Below are positions 49,408-58,408 of a stretch of DNA of 64,000 nt, in pieces (position 1 is the first letter of the stretch; the number at the start of each line of letters is the position of its first letter). A program made the position numbers and the translations under genes. The notes below the pieces were generated by a model. The model did not search any database. It was not told where the DNA came from and saw only the letters and a program-made list of their open reading frames with translations. The DNA is taken from the NCBI RefSeq assembly GCF_000176915.2, contig NC_014844.1, forward strand, positions 1,798,001 through 1,862,000, read 5' to 3'. This DNA is from Pseudodesulfovibrio aespoeensis Aspo-2 (GTDB taxonomy: Bacteria > Desulfobacterota > Desulfovibrionia > Desulfovibrionales > Desulfovibrionaceae).

Positions 49408-52059
49408 ATGTTCACCCTGAAGGAATACCAGAAGCGCACCCTTGCGGCTTTGGAGACATACCTCGCCTCTGCCCGCGTCATCGGCCCCAAGGAAGCCTTT
49501 GAACGCTTCGTGAAGACCAGCCCGACAGACACGCGCCCGCAGAGCTACGCGCACCGCTGGGGGCTCACGGATGTGCCCTATGTGTGCCTGCGCCTGCCCA
49601 CGGGCGGCGGCAAGACGCTCCTGGCCTCCCATTGCGTGGAAATAGCGGGCCGCACCTTCATGGAGCGGGACTTCCCGCTGGTGCTTTGGCTGGTGCCCAC
49701 CAACATGATACGCCAGCAGACAGTCGAGGCCCTGAAAAAACGCTCGCACCCCTACCGCGAAGCCCTGGATTCCATCTACGGCCAGGATCGCGTGGAAGTG
49801 TTCGACATTGGCGACATCGTCAATATCCGGCCCAAGGATTTTTCCGACAAGGTCTGCGTCATCATCGCCACCATGCAAACCCTGCGCGTTGCCGAGAGCA
49901 ACAAGGAGGTCCGCAAGGTCTACGGCCACAATGAGAATTTCGAGCCGCACTTTGCGGGCCTGCCCAATGTCGCGCCCGGCCTGGACCGGGACGAACACGG
50001 CCAGGTGCTTTACTCCTTCGTAAACATACTGCATCAACTCAGACCCCTGGTCATCGTTGACGAGGCGCACAAGGCCGTGTCCGGCCTCACGGGTGAAATG
50101 ATGCAGCGCATCAACCCTGCCTGCGTCATTGAGCTGACCGCCACACCCGTGGAAAGCAACGTGCTCTTCCGCGTGTACGCCTCGGAACTCAAGGCCGAAG
50201 AAATGGTCAAGCTGCCCTTCATGCTCACGGAGCATGACAATTGGGAACAGGCGATCAACGGCGCGGTGCAGACCCGGCGCAAGCTGGCTGAACTGGCCCC
50301 AGGCGATAGGGAGAACTACATCCGGCCCATTGTCCTTATCCAGGCCGAAAAGATCAACCAGCCCCACACCGTTGACGCGGTCAGGAAACACCTCATGGAG
50401 AATGAGGGCGTGGCGGAATCGGAAATCGCCGTTGCCACGGGCGAACAGCGCGAACTGGACGGCATCAACCTGTTCGACAAGACGTGTCCGGTCAATTTCG
50501 TCATCACCATCGAAGCCCTGAAAGAGGGCTGGGATTGCTCCTTTGCCTATGTATTTTGTTCCGTGGCCAATATCCGGTCGGCAACGGACGTGGAACAGCT
50601 CCTGGGGCGCGTCATGCGGATGCCCTATGCCAAGCGGCGGGCCATACCGGAGCTGAACAACGCCTATGCCCACGTCATTTCCTCTTCCTTTGCCGAAGCG
50701 GCCCAAGGCATGCACGCACGGCTCATGAACATGGGCTTCCACGAGGACGAGGCCGCAGCCAACCTGCAACAGGTGCAGCTCGTCTTGCCAGAGGTGGACC
50801 TTTCCGCCATGCCCCTTTTCAAGACCACCGGGGCAACGCCATCCGAGCCGCCGCCAATGACCATCACGCTGCCCAAGGCCCCGAACCTGGAAACCCTCCA
50901 TGAGGATGTCCGGGAGTATGTGTCCGTGACCCCCAATGCCGATGGCACGGTGCAGGTGGCGTGCACGGGCATGGTCCCGACCGAACTGGAGACGGCGCTC
51001 ATTGCCGCCAACCCGAAGAAGGAAGACGACATCCGCAGCACCGTGGCCTTGCACCGGGCGCGGGTGCGCGCCGCGCAGCCCCCCACGGCGTCGCAACAGG
51101 GCAAACGGTTTGACGTGCCCCGGCTCATGGTGGAGGTATGGGGCTCCCTGGAACTCCCCGAACAGGAGACCATTCTCCTTGCCACGGAGTGGACCCCGCT
51201 CAAGCACACCGTGCGCATGGAGCCGGGCGAATTCGACTATGACGAAACTGCCCGCACCTTCCGCTTTGACCTGGACGGGGAGCAGATGCGCTACGAACTG
51301 GAGAATGCCCAGGTGCAATTCTCCCTGCTGGCCTCGGCCTCGGAGTGGAACAACCTGGAGCTTGTTCGCTGGCTGGACCGTCAGTGCCGCCGCCCGGATG
51401 TGCGGCAGGCCGACATGCTGGAGTTCTGCCGTCGTTGCGTTGCTTCGCTCCTGGAACGCAGCGCTGTTGCGCTGCCCACGCTCTGCCGTGCGAAGTATGC
51501 CCTAGCGGCAGCCTTGAAGGACAAGCTTTCACGCCTGCGTGAACAAGGGCTGAAGGACGGCTATCAGCTTCTGCTCTTTGCGCCCCAGGCCAAGGTGGAG
51601 ACGAGCTTCAGCAATGCCCTGGCCTTCCCCGCTTCCGGTTATGCGGAAAGCATCCAAGCCTATACGGGAGTCTACCGCTTCAAAAATCACTTTTACCCGC
51701 TGGTCCGCGACCTGAAATCAAAGGGCGAGGAATTCGAATGCGCCTTGGCCCTGGACGCAAACCCGCAAGTGGAATGGTGGGTGCGCAATGTGGACCGGCA
51801 GCAGGGTTCTTTCTGGCTGCCGCTCTCGAACGCTAGGTTCTACCCGGATTTTGTGGCCAAACTGTCGGACGGACGCACGCTGGCGGTGGAGTACAAGGGC
51901 CAGCACCTCGTCAGTGGCGATGACTCCAAGGAAAAGGAGAACATCGGCGCGTTGTGGGAAGCTAAAGGCAACGGCAAGGCCCTTTTCCTCATGGCCGTGA
52001 AGGTCGATGACCAGGGGCGGGATGTGCAGCGGCAGATTCAGGGGAAGATTACTGGATAG
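49408..52059 (+). CDS. res: Type III restriction endonuclease subunit Res
   Basis: An 883-residue restriction subunit with an SF2 helicase core and a C-terminal nuclease. Walker A is LPTGGGKTLLA (residues 63-70), the DEAH box is VDEAHK (D218-H221), and motif VI-like EQLLGRVMRMPYAKRR follows. The PD-ExK nuclease site is YPDF...VEYKG (D814, E828, K830). Res needs Mod to recognise DNA, so with mod broken it should be silent unless a Mod is supplied in trans. It starts 12 bases after mod and is intact. Confidence 0.9.
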   Translation: MFTLKEYQKRTLAALETYLASARVIGPKEAFERFVKTSPTDTRPQSYAHRWGLTDVPYVCLRLPTGGGKTLLASHCVEIAGRTFMERDFPLVLWLVPTNMIRQQTVEALKKRSHPYREALDSIYGQDRVEVFDIGDIVNIRPKDFSDKVCVIIATMQTLRVAESNKEVRKVYGHNENFEPHFAGLPNVAPGLDRDEHGQVLYSFVNILHQLRPLVIVDEAHKAVSGLTGEMMQRINPACVIELTATPVESNVLFRVYASELKAEEMVKLPFMLTEHDNWEQAINGAVQTRRKLAELAPGDRENYIRPIVLIQAEKINQPHTVDAVRKHLMENEGVAESEIAVATGEQRELDGINLFDKTCPVNFVITIEALKEGWDCSFAYVFCSVANIRSATDVEQLLGRVMRMPYAKRRAIPELNNAYAHVISSSFAEAAQGMHARLMNMGFHEDEAAANLQQVQLVLPEVDLSAMPLFKTTGATPSEPPPMTITLPKAPNLETLHEDVREYVSVTPNADGTVQVACTGMVPTELETALIAANPKKEDDIRSTVALHRARVRAAQPPTASQQGKRFDVPRLMVEVWGSLELPEQETILLATEWTPLKHTVRMEPGEFDYDETARTFRFDLDGEQMRYELENAQVQFSLLASASEWNNLELVRWLDRQCRRPDVRQADMLEFCRRCVASLLERSAVALPTLCRAKYALAAALKDKLSRLREQGLKDGYQLLLFAPQAKVETSFSNALAFPASGYAESIQAYTGVYRFKNHFYPLVRDLKSKGEEFECALALDANPQVEWWVRNVDRQQGSFWLPLSNARFYPDFVAKLSDGRTLAVEYKGQHLVSGDDSKEKENIGALWEAKGNGKALFLMAVKVDDQGRDVQRQIQGKITG

Positions 52060-52107
52060 CGAATTGCTGGTGGGAACCTATTGGGGGCAAACGATATTTT
52101 TTGCATC

Positions 52108-52174
52108 CCCCCCATTCGCGTCACGAAGCCCTGATCGACACCGTCGATCAGGGCTTTCTGCCTTGGGGGCGGGA
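52108..52174 (+). repeat. 67-bp direct repeat B with perfect hairpin
   Basis: Second copy of repeat A (46939-47005), in the same orientation, two mismatches (GTCACG for GCCGCG). It begins 48 bases after the res stop, where a transcription terminator would be expected, and chromosomal genes resume downstream. The 14-bp stem is unchanged in both copies. Confidence 0.75.
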
Positions 52175-52285
52175 GAACGCCAGCTTTGTTCACACGGAGG
52201 ATCTCCGTCCGAAGCCTTCTGCTGACCTTGATATTTTCTTCTCGTTATAATTGCCCTCTTTTCCATATTGAACTAGATTCGTTGC

Positions 52286-53461
52286 ATGATCACACTCAGC
52301 CGTCATGTGTGGAAAGCGTTGCCGGAAGCCATGGTCAGAGGCTCTGTTCCTGGTGCCCTGCTCACAGCCCTGTGCCTCATCCTGTTCGCCTTGCCGGGCT
52401 GTGGCGACAGTTCGCCCATCCTGGTGGGGTTTTCGGGACAGCTCACAGGCAAGGTGTCGGACATGGGCGTGGGGGGCAGAAACGGCGCCCTGCTGGCCGT
52501 GGAGCACATCAACAAGGCCGGGGGCGTCAATGGCCGCCCGCTCAAGCTCGTTGCCGAAGACGACGGCAACACGGCAGAGGGCGCCCTGGCCGCTGACACG
52601 GCGCTGATCGACGCGGGCGTGGTCGCCATCATCGGCCACATGACCAGCTCGCAATCCATGGCCGCCCTGCCCTATGTCAACGAAAGCGGGATCATCCTCA
52701 TCTCGCCGACCACCTCCACCCCGCTGCTGACAGGAATCAAGGACAACTTCACCCGCGTCATGGTCGAGAATCCTGTCCAGAGCCGGGCGCTGGCCACATA
52801 CGCCCGGACCATCCTGGACATCAGAACAATTGCCAGTATCATGGAAACAGACAACCTGAGCTACTCCATGACCTTTGAGGAGACCTTCACCTCGGTCTTC
52901 GAGCAGTTGGGTGGCACCTTCCTGTCGAGCTTTGCCTATTCCGCCTCCGGGGCCACCAACTGGACCGCGATCATGGCAGAGTTGCAGCGGTTGAATCCCG
53001 ACGCCATCCTGCTGACCTGCCCGGCCCAGGATTTCGTCACCCTCGCCCAGAATATCCGCTCTTCCGGGATCACGGCACGCCTGTTTTCCGGGGCCTGGGC
53101 CTATACGGACAAGCTCCTGCTCTGGGGCGGCAGGGACATCGAGGGGAGCATCTTTGTCATCGACTTTGCCTCGGACAATCCAAGCCCGGCCTTCACAAGC
53201 TTCATAAAGGCATACGAGACGCGTTTCGGCAGCAGCCCGAATTTCGCTTCCGCCTTTGCCTACGAGAGCGTCCTGGCCCTGGCCAACGGGCTGAAAAAAA
53301 CAGATGGTTCGTCCGAAGGACTCCTCGCTGCCATGACTTCGGGCGAGAGAATCCAGGGGGTCACAGGCTCCTTCAGCCTTGATGAGTATGGCGATGTGAC
53401 CCGCGAAGTGTTCATCGTGACTGTGCGCGACGGCAGCTTCAGAACAGTCGGGATCAGGTAG
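52286..53461 (+). CDS. ABC-type substrate-binding lipoprotein (branched-chain amino acid type)
   Basis: A 391-residue periplasmic binding protein of the type I (LivJ-like) class. FALPGC gives the lipobox (Cys39). ILVGFSGQLTGKVSDMGVGG, GALLAVEHINKAGGVNGRPL and AIIGHMTSSQSMAALPYVNE are family hallmarks. No permease genes follow; instead a histidine kinase starts 10 bases on, so it probably serves as a ligand sensor for that kinase. ATG 52331 would give a more usual signal length and cannot be excluded as the start. Confidence 0.85.
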   Translation: MITLSRHVWKALPEAMVRGSVPGALLTALCLILFALPGCGDSSPILVGFSGQLTGKVSDMGVGGRNGALLAVEHINKAGGVNGRPLKLVAEDDGNTAEGALAADTALIDAGVVAIIGHMTSSQSMAALPYVNESGIILISPTTSTPLLTGIKDNFTRVMVENPVQSRALATYARTILDIRTIASIMETDNLSYSMTFEETFTSVFEQLGGTFLSSFAYSASGATNWTAIMAELQRLNPDAILLTCPAQDFVTLAQNIRSSGITARLFSGAWAYTDKLLLWGGRDIEGSIFVIDFASDNPSPAFTSFIKAYETRFGSSPNFASAFAYESVLALANGLKKTDGSSEGLLAAMTSGERIQGVTGSFSLDEYGDVTREVFIVTVRDGSFRTVGIR

Positions 53462-53471
53462 GGCCGGCTCC

Positions 53472-56075
53472 ATGCGACCAGATGCGACACCCACCATGCC
53501 GACACTCTCCCTGAACAATCTGCTCCAGCGGAACCTGATGCGGTGGGTGCTTGTTCCAAGCCTCTTTTTCATCCTGCTGCTGGGCGGATATATCGCCTAT
53601 GAGAAAACCCGTGATTTCGAACTGCGAAACACGATCCTGGCCCAGTCCTTGAGCAAGCAGATCACCACCCACGTCACGGACGCCGAGGCCGCCATTGGCA
53701 ACCTCGCAACGGCCCTGGAGCGCTACGACCCCTTCTGGTATACGACGGCGCTTGCCAATTTCCTCAGGTCCTATCCGCATGTGGAGGGGCTTGCCTATCT
53801 TGATCCCCAGGGCCGCGTTCTCAGCTCCTCGCCAGCCGGGAGCGACTTGCTGACCATGCAGCTGTTCCTTGAACGGGTCACTGAAATCCCGGCGATCATC
53901 TCCAACCCCATCAGATCCCCGACCAGTCACAATGTCGTGGTCTACATAGGCTTGCGGACGCCAAGCGGCAATGTGCTGGTCGGCGAACTGAGCATGAGCG
54001 CGTTCCAGCGCCACATCGAGGAGTTGCTTCCGCCCAGCGGGGGCCGCGTCATTCTCAGCGACAGATACGGCAACCTCGTCTCCCACCCCGATCTCCACAG
54101 GGTCGCCATCCAGGACAACATCGGAAACCTCGACATCCTGCACAGCGTGGGCAACAGCGGAAGCAACACGGCCCTCTTTGGCGACGACGGCACATACTAC
54201 ATCGGCACGGTCTCGCGCATCCCCCGGCTCGACTGGATCATCCTCATAGCCAAACCGGCCAGCGAGGTGTTCCTGCCCATCATCACCCCGATCATCATTC
54301 TCCTGAGCCTGATTCTGCTCGCCTTCTTCCTGTTCGTGAACATGCTCAAATACCGGTTGCGCGAGACCATCATCAGCCCCTTTGCCGCTTTCACGGAATT
54401 CATCGAACAGACTGCGCGAGGAAATTACCACCATCAACGGTCAAACAAGCAGACTTTCGCCGAACTGGCCATCATCGAGCACAAATTCGACGAAATGGTC
54501 ATGCAGATGACCCAGCGCGAGAGCCAGATCAAGGAGAGCGAGGAGCGGTTTAGACAACTCGTCGAGAGCATTCACGAATTCTACTGGATCAGCGAACTGG
54601 CGAACGGCAGGATCATCTACGCCAGCCCCTCCTACGAAGCCATCTGGGGCCGCTCACGCCAGTCGCTCCACGACAACCCGGAGACATTCTTCCTGGCCAT
54701 CAAGCCCGAAGACCGGCTGTCTGTCATCGAGGCATTCTCGGCACTCAGGGTCGAAGGAATCGAGGTCGACGAGGAATTCCGGATCACCCTGCCCGACGGC
54801 GGCGAGCGCTGGATCCGCGCCCAGGCATTTCCGGTCCGCGACGAACGCGGCGGCAGTGTCCGCCAGGCCGGAGTGGCCGAAGACATCACCGAGCGCAAGG
54901 CCACCCAGCAGGCGCTCATGGAGGCCAAGCATTCCGCAGAGGCGGCCAACCAGAGCAAGACGGAATTTCTCACCAACATCAGCCACGAGCTGCGTACGCC
55001 GCTCAACGGCATCCTGGGCATGCTCCAACTGACCCGCGAGACGCGGCTCAAGCCCGAACAGGCGGAATACATCGACACGGCCATCAGTTCGAGCAAGGTG
55101 CTGCTCAACGTCATCAACGACATCCTCAACATCGCCCAGATCGAGGCGGGCAGGCTCACTCTCCTCGACGCCCCTTTTTCGACAAACGAAGTGCTGGAGA
55201 CCATCTACCGTTTCTTCAGGCACTCGACAGAGGCCAAGGGGGTCGAATTGACCATGGATATGGAGCCCGGGTTTCCGAAAACCCTTGTCGGCGACGAGGT
55301 GCGCATTCGCCAGATCCTGTTCAACCTGTTGGGAAACTCAGTCAAATTCACCGACCAGGGGCATATCAGCGTGCATGCAAGCATCCTCCCTGTCACCCCC
55401 CGGCCCGGCAGGGTCACGGTCCTGCTTGTCATCAAAGATACGGGAATTGGCATCCCGTCGGATAAAATAGACTACGTCTTCGAATCGTTCACCCAGGTGG
55501 ACGGCACTTACACCCGCCAGTACCAAGGCACCGGCCTGGGCCTTGGCATCGTCCGCAGCCTTGTGTGGTCCATGAACGGCACCATAGCCGTGGACAGCGA
55601 GACGGGCATGGGCACAACCATCTACGTGACCCTCCAGCTCAGCCTGCCCAAGGGCGACGACCAGGTCGACGAGCCGCCCCGGCCCGTGCTCCGCGAGCGC
55701 ACCGGGCTGGCCATCCTGGTGGTCGAGGACGACCGGGTCAATCAGCTGGCCATCAGCCGCATGCTGGAGAAGATGGGCCACTTCCCCACCTGCACACCCA
55801 ATGGCGAAAAGGCCCTTGAAATGCTCAAGGGAAGCATCTTCGACTGTGTTTTCATGGATATACAGATGCCAGTGATGGACGGAATGGAAGCCACCAGGAT
55901 GATCCGCACCGCGCCGTCCCTGGCCGGGGTCGCGTCCATCCCCATCATCGCCCTGACGGCCCATGCCATGCCTGCCGACAGGGAGGCCTTCCTCAAGGCG
56001 GGCATGAACGACTACGTGGCCAAACCCGTGTCCTTCGAGCAGCTTGCCGAGGTCTTGTCCCGCATCATCGCCTGA
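53472..56075 (+). CDS. Hybrid sensor histidine kinase
   Basis: An 867-residue membrane kinase. TM1 (VLVPSLFFILLLGGYIAY) and TM2 (IITPIIILLSLILLAFFLFV) bracket a Cache-like sensor of about 225 residues. HAMP-like and PAS regions (about 300-480) follow. The phosphorylated His is H505 in NISHELRTPLNG. ATP-binding motifs are FNLLGNSVKFTDQG, IKDTGIGIPSD and QGTGLGLGIVRSL. The C-terminal receiver has D796 in FMDIQMPVMDG. It is probably paired with the upstream binding protein; the output regulator is not encoded here. Confidence 0.92.
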   Translation: MRPDATPTMPTLSLNNLLQRNLMRWVLVPSLFFILLLGGYIAYEKTRDFELRNTILAQSLSKQITTHVTDAEAAIGNLATALERYDPFWYTTALANFLRSYPHVEGLAYLDPQGRVLSSSPAGSDLLTMQLFLERVTEIPAIISNPIRSPTSHNVVVYIGLRTPSGNVLVGELSMSAFQRHIEELLPPSGGRVILSDRYGNLVSHPDLHRVAIQDNIGNLDILHSVGNSGSNTALFGDDGTYYIGTVSRIPRLDWIILIAKPASEVFLPIITPIIILLSLILLAFFLFVNMLKYRLRETIISPFAAFTEFIEQTARGNYHHQRSNKQTFAELAIIEHKFDEMVMQMTQRESQIKESEERFRQLVESIHEFYWISELANGRIIYASPSYEAIWGRSRQSLHDNPETFFLAIKPEDRLSVIEAFSALRVEGIEVDEEFRITLPDGGERWIRAQAFPVRDERGGSVRQAGVAEDITERKATQQALMEAKHSAEAANQSKTEFLTNISHELRTPLNGILGMLQLTRETRLKPEQAEYIDTAISSSKVLLNVINDILNIAQIEAGRLTLLDAPFSTNEVLETIYRFFRHSTEAKGVELTMDMEPGFPKTLVGDEVRIRQILFNLLGNSVKFTDQGHISVHASILPVTPRPGRVTVLLVIKDTGIGIPSDKIDYVFESFTQVDGTYTRQYQGTGLGLGIVRSLVWSMNGTIAVDSETGMGTTIYVTLQLSLPKGDDQVDEPPRPVLRERTGLAILVVEDDRVNQLAISRMLEKMGHFPTCTPNGEKALEMLKGSIFDCVFMDIQMPVMDGMEATRMIRTAPSLAGVASIPIIALTAHAMPADREAFLKAGMNDYVAKPVSFEQLAEVLSRIIA

Positions 56076-56090
56076 CCGGCGACCGGCACA

Positions 56091-56855
56091 CTACCATTTG
56101 GAGCGGCCCACGGGCATGTAGAAGAATTCGACCCGCCTGTTGATCTGCCTGTTTTCCTCGGATGTGCTCGGCACGATGGGTTTTGCCCCGGCATAGCCCA
56201 CGGCCTTCATGCGGTTGGCCGAGATGTCCGAGTGGGTCAGGATGTAGCGCAGACAGGTGGCCGCACGGGCCGCTGAAAGCTCCCAGTTGGATGTGTAGAG
56301 GTCCGACTCCGGGGTTTCACTGTCCGTGTGTCCGTTGATGACCAGGTTGAAATTCTTGTTTTCCATCCCGGCAATGACCACCTCAAGCGCCGGTTTCGCC
56401 TGGGGCGACAGTTCGGCTGATCCCCTCTGGAACATGGCGCTGTTGTTGAAGCGGAGCATCACGCCCGACTTGTCGCTGCTCACGCGGGCCATGCTGGTCA
56501 GATCCCTGGCCCGGATGAAATCCTTGAGGCGCGCGCCGACCTCGACGATCTCGCGGTTCTCGCGCACGCTCTGCCGCTCCTTGAAGGACGAATCGGCAAA
56601 GGGGTTGGAGAGGGCTCCACTGTCCTCGTACTGGACGCCCAGAGCCTCCTGGATGGACCCCATCAGCAGCCGGAAGTTGGTGATGTCGGTATTGGTGAAC
56701 GACAGGAGCAGCACGAAAAAGCACAGCAGGAGTGTCACCATGTCGGCGAAGGTCGCCATCCACGCCGGGATGCCCGGGTCCGGCTTCGGCTGCGAGGGCT
56801 TGACACCGGCCTGAAGCTCGGGCTGCGGCTTGGATTCGGATTTCTTGTCGGCCAT
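56091..56855 (-). CDS. motB: MotB/OmpA-family flagellar stator-like protein (second copy)
   Basis: A 254-residue protein. The single TM, PAWMATFADMVTLLLCFFVL, carries the proton-binding Asp of MotB stators. The OmpA-like peptidoglycan-binding part has VINGHTDSETPESDLYTSNW, LSAARAATCLRYIL and NRQINRRVEFFYM. It is the last gene of a leftward operon and a tandem paralogue of the gene beside it. One of the two may be an accessory, non-rotating partner. Confidence 0.85.
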   Translation of the reverse strand: MADKKSESKPQPELQAGVKPSQPKPDPGIPAWMATFADMVTLLLCFFVLLLSFTNTDITNFRLLMGSIQEALGVQYEDSGALSNPFADSSFKERQSVRENREIVEVGARLKDFIRARDLTSMARVSSDKSGVMLRFNNSAMFQRGSAELSPQAKPALEVVIAGMENKNFNLVINGHTDSETPESDLYTSNWELSAARAATCLRYILTHSDISANRMKAVGYAGAKPIVPSTSEENRQINRRVEFFYMPVGRSKW

Positions 56856-56867
56856 GGTTTCTACCGG

Positions 56868-57632
56868 CTACCACGCATCGCGCTGGGGCATGTGCAGGTA
56901 GAATTCGACGCGCTGGTTTTTGAGGCGGTTTTCGTCTGAATCATTGGGCGCAGCTGGCCGGGTGTCGGCATAGCCCACGGCCTTGGCCCGGCTGATCCCG
57001 ATGCCGCTCTCGCGCAGGATGTAATCGAGGGCCACGGCGGCCCTGGCCGACGACAATTCCCAGTTGGACGGAAACTTGAGCGTGGATATGGGCCGGTCAT
57101 CAGTATGGCCGCGCACCACCAGGCTGAGATTGTAGTCCTTGAGCACCGTGACGACCTTGTCCAGCACCGTGTCCGCATCGGCGGCCAGATCAGCCGTGCC
57201 GGGCGCGAACAGCATGGCGGAATCGGCGCTGAAGATCACGCCGTCCCGATCCGCCGCAACGCCGGTTCCTTCCTTGAGCTTGATATCCTCGTCTTCCATC
57301 AGCGACTTGATGCGCATGACCACTCCGAGCAGCAGCCGCTCGTCCGTGGAAATCTTCGCCATGAGCTCCTTGGAAGACTGACTGGTGTTGAACGGGGCCA
57401 TGTCGTCAGACACGGTCCGCAGCTCTCTAACGCCAAAGGCCCCCTTGAGCGAGCCCAGGGCATCGCGGTACTTCTCCTCGCTCTGCTCGGCAAAGGACAG
57501 GAGCAGCACGAAAAAGCACAGCAAAAGCGTCATCATGTCGGCAAATGTCGCCATCCAAGGCGGGAGTCCCTCGTCGCGGGGCGGCTCCCGCAGGGGTTTT
57601 CTCTGGACGACTTCTTCCGCTTTCCTGGCCAT
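56868..57632 (-). CDS. motB: MotB/OmpA-family flagellar stator protein (first copy)
   Basis: A 254-residue MotB-type stator. PPWMATFADMMTLLLCFFVL carries the conserved Asp. The OmpA-like part has VVRGHTDDRPISTLKFPSNW, LSSARAAVALDYIL and NRLKNQRVEFYLHM. It follows motA by 20 bases and is separated from the second copy by 12 bases, so all are one transcript. It anchors MotA to the peptidoglycan and couples ion flow to flagellar rotation. Confidence 0.87.
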   Translation of the reverse strand: MARKAEEVVQRKPLREPPRDEGLPPWMATFADMMTLLLCFFVLLLSFAEQSEEKYRDALGSLKGAFGVRELRTVSDDMAPFNTSQSSKELMAKISTDERLLLGVVMRIKSLMEDEDIKLKEGTGVAADRDGVIFSADSAMLFAPGTADLAADADTVLDKVVTVLKDYNLSLVVRGHTDDRPISTLKFPSNWELSSARAAVALDYILRESGIGISRAKAVGYADTRPAAPNDSDENRLKNQRVEFYLHMPQRDAW

Positions 57633-57652
57633 GATTCACCGGACCAAAAACC

Positions 57653-58405
57653 CTAGGCCTGCTCGCGCATGGCTGGCGCAAGGAACGCCTGGAGCTTTTC
57701 CTTGACCACTGTGGGGTGGTCGCCGCGTTGCAGCGAAGCCACACCCTCGATCATGATCTGCATGAACAGGGCGTCCTCGGCCGAGCGCTCCTCCAGCTTC
57801 GTGGCCATGGGGAGAAAGACGCAGTTGGCCAGGACCGCCCCGTAGAACGTGGTCAGCAGGGCAACGGCCATGGCCGGGCCGATGGAGGACGGGTCCGAGA
57901 GATTGGAGAGCATGTTCACCAGACCGATCAGGGTGCCGATCATGCCAAAGGCGGGAGCCATCGTCCCCATGCCCTTGAAGACCGACTGCCCCTGCCTGTG
58001 CCGCTGCCGCATGAAATCAAGCTCGATCTCCATGACCGACCGGACCAGGGTCTCGCTCGACCCATCCACCACCAGCATGACCCCTTTCTTGAGAAACGGA
58101 TCATCAATGGCGACCTTCTCCAGGGAGACGAGGCTCTGCTTGCGGGCTGTGTCGGCCAGCGAGGTGATGAGTCGGATGATGTTCTGGGGATCGTTGGATT
58201 TGATCATCAATGTCTTGAGCCCCACCTTGATGGTCCCGATGACCACGCCCAGCGGAAACATGACAAAGGTGACGGCAAAAGTGCCGCCGACGACGATGGC
58301 AATGGAGGGGATGTCCACAAAGCCTGCGGCGTTTCCGCCCATGAAGATGGCCGCAAAAACCAGTCCAAAGGCCCCGACAAGCCCGATTAAAGTTGCTATA
58401 TCCAT
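57653..58405 (-). CDS. motA: Flagellar motor stator protein MotA
   Basis: A 250-residue four-helix stator subunit. Visible parts are MDIATLIGLVGAFGLVFAAI, SIAIVVGGTFAVTFVMFPLG, the cytoplasmic loop FMRQRHRQGQSVFKGMGTMA and the last helices FGMIGTLIGLVNML and AVALLTTFYGAVLANCVFLP. With MotB it forms the ion channel that powers rotation. It begins 3 bases after the FapA-type gene. Confidence 0.92.
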   Translation of the reverse strand: MDIATLIGLVGAFGLVFAAIFMGGNAAGFVDIPSIAIVVGGTFAVTFVMFPLGVVIGTIKVGLKTLMIKSNDPQNIIRLITSLADTARKQSLVSLEKVAIDDPFLKKGVMLVVDGSSETLVRSVMEIELDFMRQRHRQGQSVFKGMGTMAPAFGMIGTLIGLVNMLSNLSDPSSIGPAMAVALLTTFYGAVLANCVFLPMATKLEERSAEDALFMQIMIEGVASLQRGDHPTVVKEKLQAFLAPAMREQA

Positions 58406-58408
58406 ATT

